Shown here in pieces: positions 46,185 through 55,879 of a DNA stretch of 64,000 nt; position 1 is the stretch's first letter; each line of letters begins with the position of its first letter. Below the pieces are notes generated by a model. That model had not been told where the DNA came from. It did no database searches and was given only the letters and a program-made list of their open reading frames with translations. The position numbers and the translations under genes were made by a program. This stretch comes from Platycnemis pennipes (lineage: Eukaryota > Arthropoda > Insecta > Odonata > Platycnemididae), in assembly GCA_933228895.1 (NCBI GenBank), contig OW121849.1, positions 42,068,354-42,132,353 of the forward strand. Reading direction: 5' to 3'.

Positions 46185-47260
46185 AACAGCAAATTGCTTG
46201 ATAAGACGACATTTAAAACTCCGAATGTTTTCTAAAGATGCCGCTAATTAGTTCACAAGAAAATCTCTTTATGTGTCCCAGAGTATCGTTTCTCTCAGAC
46301 ACGTGTGTGTCCGGGTTCGCCAAAATAATTCGGGGATTTTTCCGAAATTATGCATTTCCCATTGGTTTCGTAAATTTCTCTCCCACTCGTTTTCACGGAG
46401 TGATTCAGTCTTATTTTGCTGCTATGAGTGGAAGAACCCAAGTGATTTCGGCTCATCAACACGGAAACGAGGAGTTGTTACGGAATTATCCATCTATCAT
46501 GAGAGTGCTAGAGAACGAAAAGAGCGTGCTTCAGAGCAACGGAGGTTCTCAGGTCTCGAAGTTGTCTTGTCGCAAAATAAAATAGATTTTACAATTATCT
46601 TTTACGTCTCAATCAATAGTTTTTATGTTGGTTTAGATTCATTACACCGGCACAAAGGAGAAGATGATCCCTGAAAAAATTCCTCTCAAATACATGACAT
46701 TATGCTGACAGTTGTGGAACAGGCTGTTCAGTCAAAGAAGTCAGCTGCGCTACAATATATGTGCGAAAAAATTTAAGATGGCAATAGAGTCCAATGAATA
46801 TAATGTTGTCGCAGTTCACATGGATAAAAGTTTTTGCAATAGTGGCAGTACTGGAAGATTCTTGGAGGAATCTCGGGAATCCAGGCTAAGGGAAATCAAA
46901 AGGTTCAGGGAGCACCACTCGAGGAAGATGTCTTGGAAAGAAGACTTCTAGGACATTTTCCAAAGATTAATACTAAGTTCGGATCCACTAATTTCAATAA
47001 GAGAAATGCTGGAGGACGAACGGAGAGTGTCCAAGGAGGTACGGAATCTTCTTCTAATAGAGGGGTCAACAGATTCAGAGGACAATGATGATGTAGACTC
47101 ATGATATAGACTCATCTCAGATGAAGAGATTTTGTGAGGTAAAAACTGATGAATTGTATAGATGGAGTATTCTTAAAGGTACTTTCTTTTTTAATATCCC
47201 AAGTTGAATCACAATTCCACCCATCGCTCACATTTTAAAGAAATTCTGATATAATATTGT
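46185..47260 (+). other. Unassigned, possibly decayed coding DNA
   Basis: Consecutive plus-strand frames (46238-46585, 46273-46674, 46712-46951, and a run to about 47102 ending in an acidic EGSTDSEDNDDVDS) give the impression of a decayed coding region, perhaps an old transposase. No domain is recognisable and in-frame stops interrupt it. Inference only. Confidence 0.25.
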
Positions 47261-47263
47261 TTC

Positions 47264-47342
47264 CATCGATACCAAAAACTACTGAATGTAGTTTTTGGTA
47301 TCGATGCAGATATCAATGTTTGCATCGATATCTGCATTGATA
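47264..47342. repeat. Cluster of perfect hairpins
   Basis: CATCGATACCAAAAACTAC (47264-47282) and its exact reverse complement (47288-47306) form a 19-bp stem with a 5-nt loop. Overlapping it, ATGCAGATATC (47304-47314) pairs exactly with GATATCTGCAT (47327-47337), and TATCAATG (47311-47318) pairs with CATTGATA (47335-47342). Confidence 0.9.
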
Positions 47343-48445
47343 CTCTCTAAGGTAAGCAGTGGGCGTCAAACATCGATATCCGCTAGTGAATGATAGTTGT
47401 TTTTTAGATGTTTAAAACACTCTCCTTCCGGGAAAAGAAATTTTAATTGACCGTCCGTATGATTGCTAGCGAAGTGGATTTCATGGTTTCCGCCATTTTG
47501 TCCACCAAAGTGGTCCGTGACTAGTCTACGGACTCGAATCATTGGATTTAAGTTTGAGACCTAACCAGGATAGTGTTTTGAATGTTTCATTGCTCTAGTT
47601 TAAAAAACAAAGAAGATATGAATTTTGGCTAGTTTTTCGATTTCAGGCCACTGTGTGTCGTTACTATGTAGACAGTAACCACTGCTAAGGCTATATCCCA
47701 TTACTTAACCAAACGTATTCTTGAGGTTAATCCTTAGAAAAACAGTGCCGAATTCTTATTTAAATAAAATTCTGGTCATTTTCATTACCATTGTATCCGT
47801 TGACACTGAAGGGCGTAGATCTGTTTCTACTGGCAGACTAGATGCCCTCTCCCTTCACATAGTCTTATTCCGGTTGAAAAGGCATCACTCAAAAAATAAG
47901 AAGTCATAGATGGTTGGATTAATTATAGAGTCACAAGCATACTAAATGTAATCAGATGGGAATCTGTATCATATCGCAGGTAACCATTTATACTGAATAT
48001 TAAATGTCAACATGAACACGAACTGTTTTCCGATGACTCTAGAAGTACTTGAAGAGCAACACGGTTCATTTCAATACAAAAGAAAGACTCGAGAAATGGA
48101 CTGCCATAAGGACAAAAAAAAACCAAGAGCCTTATAATAAAAAATGCTACTGTTCTCGCGAATAATTGATATAAAAAATAAGCAAAGATCGACCAGGAGG
48201 ATGTAATGTATACAAACAGGCATATTGCACACCTGTGAAAGGCTTTACTAGGGCCTGCTGACTGCTCTCTTGTATAATTAATCAAGATCATAGTTTATGC
48301 AAAAGCCAAATATATTAATAAAAATTATTTTCTATGTAGATAGTTTCATGCTTTCGTTGACTCAGTCACATGCATCAGATACATGTCTCACTACTACAAG
48401 TATTTATCTTATATGAGTAGCTACATAGTAACATGACTGCCTAAT
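47343..48445. other. AT-rich unassigned stretch
   Basis: No recognised gene or repeat. Confidence 0.4.
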
Positions 48446-48600
48446 GAAGACAATCGTCGAGAAAAGGAAAAGAATATGGGAATAATGTAAAAGGAAAACT
48501 CTTATGAGAAAAACGGAGTACCTAAGTGATCAAGGATGTGATAAGAATAAGCATGTTAATACGAAGAGGTTTACTGATGGGAGATTCGAGCTGTTTTCCG
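48446..48600 (+). pseudogene. RTE-like LINE relic, C-terminal fragment
   Basis: Frameshifted plus-strand pieces KTIVEKRKR, KRKTLMRK and VNTKRFTDG follow the order of the RTE-like C-terminus seen at 33354-33659 (KTIVQGK, KGRPRMR, VNMKRLADR). Highly decayed. Confidence 0.45.
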
Positions 48601-48779
48601 CGGCTAGTTCGTAATTCTTGAATTATTTTTACCGAAGGATCGTTGACTGACATAACTTCGGGCTGCATGTTTGTCGATGGTTCACCCTTCGCCACGCACA
48701 TCCTTCTACGTGTCTTGCAAGAAAGCTCTGTAGAATTAGACGCATGCGTAAACGAAACTCCGAGTCCCACATCCGCGAA

Positions 48780-49480
48780 ATGACGCCCAGTTGATATACA
48801 AACTCGAATCGGCAGCAGAATCCGAGAGACATTCTTCAGCTATGAAAGAAAGAGGAGCTCAAGCTCGTGACTTAAATCACTTATCTCCTTCCCCCATTTC
48901 CCTCCTCCAATATTTTCCAGCATTAGAGTGCTCTATTCCGAGGGAGGAGAAGAAAAAATGTTCGCGGAAAAATAAATCCTCTGCACGACGAAAAGCCAGC
49001 GGGATTGGGAGAAGAAGGGCAGAAGGGAGGAAAAAGAGAGAGAGAGGAGAGAGAAAAGAGTAAAAAAAGGATGGGAGTACACGGTCTGCGAAACCTATAA
49101 AACAGCCATGGTTTCAGCGAAGTGCCTCGTGTTTTTCTAGTTTTGGTAAATCTTGTAACACACGGGACGTTGACGGGAGGGGGGAGGGGTTTGGAGAGAG
49201 GGAAGCGAGTGGTTAGAGTGTGGGAGGAAGGGATCAGGGGTGTGTATGTGGGTGTCGAGGGAGGGCGAAGGAGGAGAAGGGTGGGGATGGAAGGAGAGCG
49301 TGAGGAGAGAGGGGGGAAGAGAGGGGGAAGGAGGAAGGTTTCGGTCAACCTCGAGATTGAAAAGCTGGGGCGAGGGAGAATTACACGCACGAGTAAAGGC
49401 GAATTAGAGGGCAGTGAGGTAGTGATATTCTGTTTTTCACCCCCTACGACTGATCAAAGGGTCACGGAGAGGTCATAAAA
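48780..49480. other. GC-rich island 9 with long purine tract
   Basis: The plus strand is overwhelmingly G/A from about 48940 to 49375, with many GGGAGGGG-type runs that could form G-quadruplex or triplex DNA. CpG is less dense than in island 7. The 155-aa minus-strand and 118-aa plus-strand frames are low-complexity by-products. Confidence 0.45.
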
Positions 49481-50545
49481 AGAGTGCATGGAATTCTGTA
49501 GTTGTGTCTGGCCCCCATTGCAAAGAGTGCCAGCACGATAAGATACAATGTGAATACTTTTGTTCTCCTTTGTCCTATCATACAAGCACGACACGTTTGT
49601 GGACGACAGCAGCCGTGCCCCAAAACCGTATATATTTATTCAAAATGAATTTCAAATAGCTTTGGGACTCTTGATGGTAAAGGATCAATAAATATGTAGA
49701 TAATATAAAATAAAATCGATTTATTATTTACGTCCATCTAATAATTGGGGTTATTAATTTTGGTTTACATCTTCACCATTTTTTGTCGTGAAGTAAATCA
49801 TGAATGGAGGACTTACAGCATAACCTTGTGTGCGTAGAAGAGTTTGAAAGGTCTAAAAGCAACGAGGCATTGCATAAAAAGCTCGATGAATTGCCAAATT
49901 TTCTTATGAAGATAGTTTTATTTATCAAATTTCCCACAAGAAAAAATGCATTTGAATTCTCTGATACATGATTAAAAATGCCATCTCAAAATTTAACAGG
50001 AAAAAAAGTTTAACAATATTCTTAGTTACAAACAGATGCTTTGAGTGAGCAGTAAAATAACTAGTAGAACAAAATACAGAGCCCAGATTGATTAGTCACA
50101 CCTTGAAAATTAATTGCCTTTTATGTTTCTTGATTTTAGGGTAAATGGAGGACAGAGGCTGACGTAAGGGTACAGTAGGATTCCGGGCAGAGTTAAGAGT
50201 AAAATTAAAAAGCAAGAATTACTGGAAGAAAATTGGCAGAAGGTACAGATTAAATTGATAAATAAAGTCATTTAAACGGAAGACTGATGATAGTAGCGCA
50301 CGAAAATTGTCATAATACCGTGGCTGTTCCTATTAAGGGTGGCACATGAAACTTTGAGGGCGCGAATTCCGGGATTCAAAGCCGGTCCTGCGGGGAGGGA
50401 GGACAGTTGCCACAACTGCTATCACAATAACCTAATCTTCGCTATACTATCGTAATAGCTTTTTGTTAAAAAAACATGGGCTTGCAACATACCTACCAGA
50501 TGCCAAGCGCGAATAAAAGAAGATGCTTTTCAAAGAGTAGGATTA
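49481..50545. other. AT-rich unassigned stretch
   Basis: A weak tRNA-like patch (CGGGATTCAAAGCCGG, 50372-50387) is not enough to call. Nothing else recognised. Confidence 0.35.
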
Positions 50546-50549
50546 AAAA

Positions 50550-50750
50550 CTTGAGACAAAAAATTTAGAAACAGAAGGGAAAATTGAACGGGAAGATGGT
50601 CAACGGATGGCCTTGTATAAAATACATTGAGCATGTTGTGAATGATGTAAAAAGTATAAATATGCATAGGCTGGTTGATAGGAGAATTAAGTGGGGATCT
50701 GTGTAAAACTAATCTTAGGATAAATAAATAGCGGTGATGATGATATATTC
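50550..50750 (+). pseudogene. RTE-like LINE relic with ATG-repeat tail
   Basis: Plus-strand translation gives NGWPCIKYIEHVVNDV, then INMHRLVDRRIKWGSV, matching GRPRMRCMEQVVKDV and MKRLADRRIEWKAA of the 33.4-kb relic. TCTTAGGATAAATAAATAGC and GTGATGATGATATA follow, corresponding to the family's 3' end and tail. Decayed and 5' truncated. Confidence 0.62.
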
Positions 50751-51285
50751 AATGAAACCTCTTAACACAGCGTGATCGAGATGTATGTATGGGGATGAGG
50801 TAGGAAGATGAAAGTCCTTAAAGTGGGGAGAAAGAAAGCGAGTAAGTTTCGCTAAGTCAGTGGGCATGCCCAAGCGGCGTTCACATAGTATCCCAAAGGA
50901 GTCGACGATTTAAGGTTCAAGGACGTTGTCATTCCGCATTTGCATTAAGTTAGGGAGGATTTTTTTTTCGGTTCGTGCTGTCTTCATCACACCTCCATGC
51001 CCATTCCCCCTTTCGGCAACGAGGGCACTCGCAATATCGTCAGCTGTCCTCCAGCCAATAAACCTTCAGGAAAATATGATTCCCTCAAGGTTTTACTTCA
51101 CTAGCATCGAGATCAGCGCCATATAATGGTTTCTGAGTAGTTTCAGTGATGAAATGGAGATAGCCGATGTTCTCTCGCGCATTAAGGATCGGTAGAATGC
51201 TTGACGAAAGCTTCATTCTCAAGGAGCCGAAGAAGGATAGACAAAAACCGTGCGTAGCCATTATCCTACTCGTAACGAAAGACAT
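50751..51285. other. Unassigned stretch
   Basis: Nothing recognised. Confidence 0.4.
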
Positions 51286-51287
51286 CA

Positions 51288-51460
51288 GGGGATCCACTGT
51301 TTTAAGTCCCATTTGATGGACGGATTATATACCCGCTATCAAGTAGTCGGGATGGAGTCACAAGACTATCTACAGGAATAGGGATTAAGCTGAAAAATCT
51401 TTGCCCATTTTGGGAATCGAACCCGATCCATTGAGATAAGAGGAACTATTCACCATATCG
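51288..51460 (-). mobile_element. SINE family 1, diverged copy
   Basis: Minus-strand core blocks in order: GGGGATCCACTGTTTTAAGT, CCCATTTGATGGACGGA, GAAAAATCTTTGCCCATTTT and a B-box region GGGAATCGAACCCGATCC. The tRNA-like B box is better preserved here than in most copies. Confidence 0.7.
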
Positions 51461-51514
51461 ACGTCATCAATCCTCAACCCGCGAAATTAAAAAGAGTGAG
51501 TGAATTAATTAGTA

Positions 51515-51776
51515 AATGAAATACTAAATGTAAATTGGAGGGGTGGGCGGGGGCCTTCTGGAGCCCCCCTGACACTTAGACCTCTTTTAGATCCATTGTG
51601 CCAACCCACATTTAACCTGCCCGCCACTCGCAGACAGGGGACAAGAGCACCGCGGTAGAGGTATGAAGGAGGGTCACCCATCCAACCTCTGTCCGGGCCC
51701 AACGTTGCTTAACTTCGGTGATCTCACGGGAACCGGTGTGTCAACGTGGCTAGGCCCTTGCCCAATGAAATACTAA
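51515..51776 (-). mobile_element. 5S rRNA-derived SINE with 13-bp TSD
   Basis: A perfect direct repeat AATGAAATACTAA (51515-51527 and 51764-51776) brackets 236 bp. Read on the minus strand from 51763, the first ~125 bp follow 5S rRNA: GCCACGTTGACACACCGGTT, GATCACCGAAGTTAAGCAAC (the most conserved 5S segment), GTTGGATGGGTGACC, CCGCGGTGCTC. After the 5S-like head comes a ~110-bp body unlike 5S (GGCGGGCAGGTTAAATGTGG, CAGGGGGGCTCCAGAAGGCC). A retrotransposed 5S-headed element of the SINE3 type explains the head, body and TSD together. A simple 5S gene or tandem-array fragment would not have the TSD. Confidence 0.82.
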
Positions 51777-52149
51777 CTTTGTTTCCTTCCACAGATTTAT
51801 TTTCCTGGTACGACATGTTTCGACACATCGGTGTCATCATCAGGTAATTTACGAAATTCAACTTCCACCTAGTGGAGACTGATACTATGGAGAGTGAATT
51901 AATTTTAGAGAAATGGTTCTTAACCTGTATCTCTCTCGCTCTGTAACTCCAAATTTGCATGAGAATGGAGTGCATATCACAATTCAATTTTTATTTTTTC
52001 TTCATCAACACAAAATCCAGTTTGATTTGCCATCAACACGAATGCGTTACGTACATTACTTACAATTCGTGGAATTTTTATCCCAAAAAACAAATATGAG
52101 AAAAAAATATCGAGAACCAAACCCAAGGAGATTTGCGAAGTTAAATTGA
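51777..52149. other. Unassigned stretch
   Basis: AT-rich; nothing recognised. Confidence 0.4.
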
Positions 52150-52780
52150 GGACTTAATGACATGGATGACACAAAAAAGTCGATACGAACGATGAAGTCT
52201 ACAATGCGACGTGGATTTTCGCGCAAAACCACCGCGACGCGATGTTTCGCGTTCACTGGGCACCGCAGTGCGATATCGTATGTGAAACGTCGCAATATCG
52301 CTCAGGGCGCTCGCGACCGAGATGGGCGCTTGCATGGGGGCGGGCCGGGGGAGGATGGGGGGGGGAGAGAGAGAGGGAGCTAAGAGAGAGAGAGAGGAGG
52401 GGGGGAGGCGTTTTGAGGGTCGAATTAGGTGAGACGAGAGGAAAGGAGGAGGAAAGGGGGGAGGGTACGGAGGAGGATTAGAGGGAGGGATGGAGAAGAG
52501 GATGGGAGAGAAGGAGACCTCCATGCGCGAGGTTTGTGAATGTAGGTATGTGGGATGGGGGCGTAGGGAGAAGGGGTGGGCCTCACATGCCCACCTATCG
52601 GGGAAAGGGGGTGGGCAGAGGATGAGAGCACCCCAGAGGTTGGGTAACGGCTATAATGCGGGAAGGAACGGCGGCGGGTGGTTTCGCGAGGCGCTTAAGG
52701 GTTGTGGAAGCATTTTTAGACGAATCAGGGATGACGGCCCGTGGAAAAAAAACTCGAATGCAGCGAAATTTAAGTAACAC
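52150..52780. other. GC/CpG-rich island 10 with purine tract
   Basis: CpG-dense at about 52200-52340 (GCGACGCGATGTTTCGCGTT). A G/A tract with GA repeats follows at 52340-52510, then further G-rich sequence to 52680. Same architecture as islands 6 and 7. No exon supported. Confidence 0.42.
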
Positions 52781-52832
52781 GGCTTTGGAGGAGAAGTCGT
52801 CGGCTAACCTTCACTCCACCTTACGTATTTGA

Positions 52833-52870
52833 CTTACATCTACAAAGTACCCAGGAAGCCATCCTTTGGT
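52833..52870 (-). mobile_element. CR1-type LINE tail fragment, inverted
   Basis: CTTACATCTACAAAGTACCC and AGGAAGCCATCC resemble the reverse complement of the LINE tail and last 3' UTR block. It sits directly before a plus-strand LINE body fragment. Confidence 0.5.
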
Positions 52871-52879
52871 TTAAAAGAC

Positions 52880-53195
52880 TCGAGAATGATCCCAAAAACG
52901 AGGATGTACCTATTATCGATTTCACGTACAACAAGGAGGCAATCATTAATGTCATAGGCCCGTTACAAGAACTCTGGTGGGAATCACTACAAGTTCGGAG
53001 ATTAGGATGTGTACTAATTCTTCAAAGTGAAGACGAAGGGGATATAATTCCTGGTGACGTCAAAAATGTTTTGAAAATATCTTTACACTAAATTGAATTT
53101 TATTATAAGCATAATATTAGAGAAATAGACTGCAGAATGGGGAGATTTAAAATGCCATTCTGCCCTTTTCAGCCGTCCTACTGCATGAACCGATG
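52880..53195 (+). mobile_element. CR1-type LINE ORF2 fragment
   Basis: Decayed plus-strand match to the end of ORF2. CTGGTGGGAATCACTACAAG matches the codons of GWESLSER, and ATTAGAGAAATAGACTGCAG with GGAGATTTAAAATGCCATTC matches IREIDCRTDRFKM. No tail follows, so the 3' end was lost or displaced. Confidence 0.72.
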
Positions 53196-53636
53196 AAAAA
53201 GGTGTATCACTTATTATTTAGAGGAATGCTACCATGGGCATATCGGCGGACGACTCACTCCCCAACACATGCACTTGAGATGGCTACAAAAAATAATTTA
53301 GCCCGCCTCATAGAATATCTTGAATTAGTCATTACCTTCACACTGACCAACGTTTAGAGCAACCTTTTTCAGAATTTCTTTATCCACAAGTAACAAACAA
53401 AACCGGAAATCGAGAATCTGAAGCTCAACACCTTTAAGTGCGCTAAAAAGTTTCTTCAAGTAGCCGCAAAATATTTACCAACACTTATATCTCCGTCTCG
53501 TAAAAACGGTAAGCTACAGTATTAAAGGCAACATGAATGACTTCGTTTTGCAGGCTACAATTTTACAACTTTTGCTTATCGTTGCTTATTCTTTATATGC
53601 TTATTGTTACATAATATAATAAGCATGGTTCATTCT
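53196..53636. other. Unassigned stretch
   Basis: Nothing recognised. Confidence 0.4.
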
Positions 53637-53790
53637 CACCGTCCAGACAGTGGATGTGCGGCAGGGGGTGAAGATTACCAGATATACGATACTGACATGC
53701 TACTAAGACCTACATTGATACTACTATATAGAACCAAGTTAAGTATAGGTGTCACGTGCAACTAGATGGTTACATAGTAAAGAAGTGATT
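53637..53790 (-). mobile_element. CR1-type LINE 3' UTR fragment
   Basis: GTGGATGTGCGGCAGGGGGT and GAAGATTACCAGATATAC match the reverse complement of the LINE 3' end. GGTGTCACGTGCAACTAGAT matches the long 3' UTR of the 26- and 44-kb copies. Confidence 0.68.
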
Positions 53791-53849
53791 ATATAATTGA
53801 AGTGAGCCATAGTGACGAAGGTAATAGGTGGCATATGAAAGATTTATTG

Positions 53850-53942
53850 AATGTCCGTAGTGCACGTTTGGTGAAACTCACCCCCTACCACACTCGAGGT
53901 CGCTTGCATTGCTGTCAGTAGATTAATACGTAGATGAAGTTC
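53850..53942 (+). mobile_element. CR1-type LINE 3' end fragment
   Basis: AGTGCACGTTTGGTGAAACT, CACCCCCTACCACACTCGAG and a tail remnant TACGTAGATGAAG match the LINE 3' end. It faces the minus-strand fragment 60 bp upstream. Confidence 0.7.
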
Positions 53943-54014
53943 TCAGCAATTTAAGAAGTAGACTTGTGTTTTTAGATGCTCACATAGAAAGCTAGGGTTG
54001 AATCGTACAGTCTG

Positions 54015-54140
54015 ACATAAGGTCTTCATCCAAAGACGAACTCAGCATACATGCCCGAGGTAGGATTCGAAACCACAATCTTGGGCTACCAAGCCGGAGC
54101 TTAACCGACCTTACTAACGCAGTTGGCTGCTCCAAAAATG
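54015..54140 (-). mobile_element. tRNA-like SINE head
   Basis: On the minus strand GTCGGTTAAGCTCCGGCTTG is followed by GTGGTTTCGAATCCTACCTC, a good B box at tRNA spacing. The body beyond it matches neither SINE family 1 nor 2. Confidence 0.5.
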
Positions 54141-54560
54141 AATCATTCTATTCGGCAAATAGTAGCAAAAGAATCAAACATCAAATACATTGTATAAAAC
54201 TTCGGTAGAGCGGTCTTCGAAAGATTGGTTCGTTCGCATTTTCAGCGAAGACCACATCGATGTGAGTAAGGCTCAAGTTCACATCGTGTGGGCATATTTT
54301 CATATCGCACATCTCCGCGTAGGAAGGGTAGAAAGTGGATGAGACGGAAGAGGGAGAAGCTTTGGGAGGGAGATAGGTCGGGAAGGACGGCAGGGAGGTG
54401 CGCGAGCACAGGTAACCTATCCACGCGAATCCGATAGGGAGATGGGTACGTGCGTGTATCTATGCGACGTCGCCGAACCGGGAGAAACCGACCGATCGGA
54501 GAGAAATGCCGATTATCCGCTCCCTCGGTTTAGTTGTCGGTTCGATTACGAAACAGCCCA
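54141..54560. other. GC/CpG-rich flank upstream of the LINE
   Basis: CpG-rich, including GACGTCGCCGAACCGG at about 54468-54483. It may be part of the LINE's 5' UTR/promoter or a host island into which the LINE inserted; island-like DNA resumes on the far side at 59080. Confidence 0.35.
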
Positions 54561-54856
54561 TCACCTTCATCCCGTTCCAATTCCTTACTATTTTTTTTCC
54601 TCCTGCTGTGTATTTTTTTTCCTGTCCGCGCAACCACTCACCCGTGTAGTTTTTCTACCTGTGTAGTTTACTCCTAGTCCCTGTCCCCTTTGGGTTAATT
54701 GTTTTCTGGTGATAACCTGTGGTCTGTATTTGCTTGCTTGCTCGTTTCTTCAAGAGCCTTGTTAGTTATTTATTAGTGTGTAGTAAATAGTAGATTCTTT
54801 TACCAGATAGCTCCGCTGCGAGTCTAAGGGAGAGAGATAGTTAGAGTTAGATTAGG

Positions 54857-55879
54857 ATGACTCCCATTAGGTCAATTGTCAACCTCTTCCGTGACTCACC
54901 CGATAGCGAGCCCTTGCGGGCTCGAGTCGATGAGCTCGAGAAGACGGTGGATAGTCTTCGCTCTCTCGTGAAACGGCTGGTGACTACGTTGGAACGGTCG
55001 AGGGGGAGTGGGGGTCGGCCAAGGCCTTCCGCACGCGTTGGTGCGGGGGCGAGCCCTTACACTGGCGTGGGTTGGAGGGTTGAGGACGTTCCCCGCACAC
55101 CCGAGCCTCTAGCGGAGCCTACCTCCGAATCCGGGGGAGAGTGGGAAGTGGTCCGTAGGAGGAGTCGTGGGGTCACACTACACAAACGGGGAAATGCAGA
55201 GGCAGAGGCTGAGCCTTTCCCCGTTAGTAATAGGTTCGATGGGCTGGCGGAGGTCGGCGCATCGAACGCTCCGCCTCCGGAGACTTCGCCGACTGGGAGT
55301 CGGGAGGGAAGGGAGGGAGTATTAGTGATAGGTAGCTCCAATGTCCGCCGAGTAGCGGACTCGATGCGTGCCAGGGCCCGTCGGGAAGGAGGTGGTGAAT
55401 CCCGAGGGAAAGGTGACGAAGAACGGGTACGTTCCTGGTGTATACCAGGAGGTACGGTGCCCCAGGTGACGAAGGCGTTGAAAGCAACGGTCAGTGCCAC
55501 TAACTGCTCCAAGCTGCACGTAGTCGCCCATGTCGGCACTAACGACGCCGCGAAACGGGGGTCCGAGGATGTAATGGATTCCGTAAGGGATCTATGCACC
55601 GAGTTCCACCGTGTTCGTGGAGGTCTGGGTATCGATATGAGGCTGACTATATGTAGCTTGGTACCTAGGACGGATCGGGGGTCGATGGTTTGGAGCCGAG
55701 TTTTAGGCATAAACCGGAGACTCCGTGAAGTCTGTGGGAGCGAGGGAGCTGAGTTTTTGGACCTCGGGCCGGAGCTGGAAACGTGTCGGGTGCCCCTGAA
55801 TCGCTCGGGTGTCCACTACACGGACGAGGCATCGTCTAAGGTAGCGAGTAGGATACTGGAGCATACACGTAGGGTTTAG
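54857..55879 (+). CDS. LINE ORF1 protein, coiled coil plus SGNH-esterase-like domain
   Basis: Probable RNA-binding/chaperone and membrane-associated partner of the retrotransposition particle, as inferred for CR1 ORF1 proteins. The 340-aa frame starts with an ATG in GATTAGG-ATG-ACT. Residues 18-48 (heptads with Leu/Val) form a coiled coil, likely for oligomerisation. A basic, disordered region follows, with an NRFDGL motif at 125-130. Residues 154-335 resemble an SGNH hydrolase: block I IGSSN (158-162) with a candidate nucleophile Ser161, block II PGG (197-199), block III GTND (227-230), block V SGVHYTDEA (317-325) with His320. The Asp usually three residues before the catalytic His is Ser317 here, so esterase activity is doubtful. 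The stop TAG lies inside the 5' end of the ORF2 frame. Confidence 0.88.
   Translation: MTPIRSIVNLFRDSPDSEPLRARVDELEKTVDSLRSLVKRLVTTLERSRGSGGRPRPSARVGAGASPYTGVGWRVEDVPRTPEPLAEPTSESGGEWEVVRRRSRGVTLHKRGNAEAEAEPFPVSNRFDGLAEVGASNAPPPETSPTGSREGREGVLVIGSSNVRRVADSMRARARREGGGESRGKGDEERVRSWCIPGGTVPQVTKALKATVSATNCSKLHVVAHVGTNDAAKRGSEDVMDSVRDLCTEFHRVRGGLGIDMRLTICSLVPRTDRGSMVWSRVLGINRRLREVCGSEGAEFLDLGPELETCRVPLNRSGVHYTDEASSKVASRILEHTRRV

Noticed and set aside
49122..49478. 118-aa Gly/Arg-rich frame and the opposing Pro/Ser-rich frame (48923-49390)
   Set aside because: Direct translations of a long purine tract; low complexity on both strands.
51635..51763. Functional 5S rRNA gene
   Set aside because: Diverged from 5S in several segments, fused to a foreign body and flanked by a target-site duplication; better explained as a SINE.
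54865..55710. Minus-strand frames, 87-217 aa, opposite LINE ORF1
   Set aside because: Shadows of the GC-rich ORF1; ORF1 has coherent domains and an ATG, the antisense frames do not.
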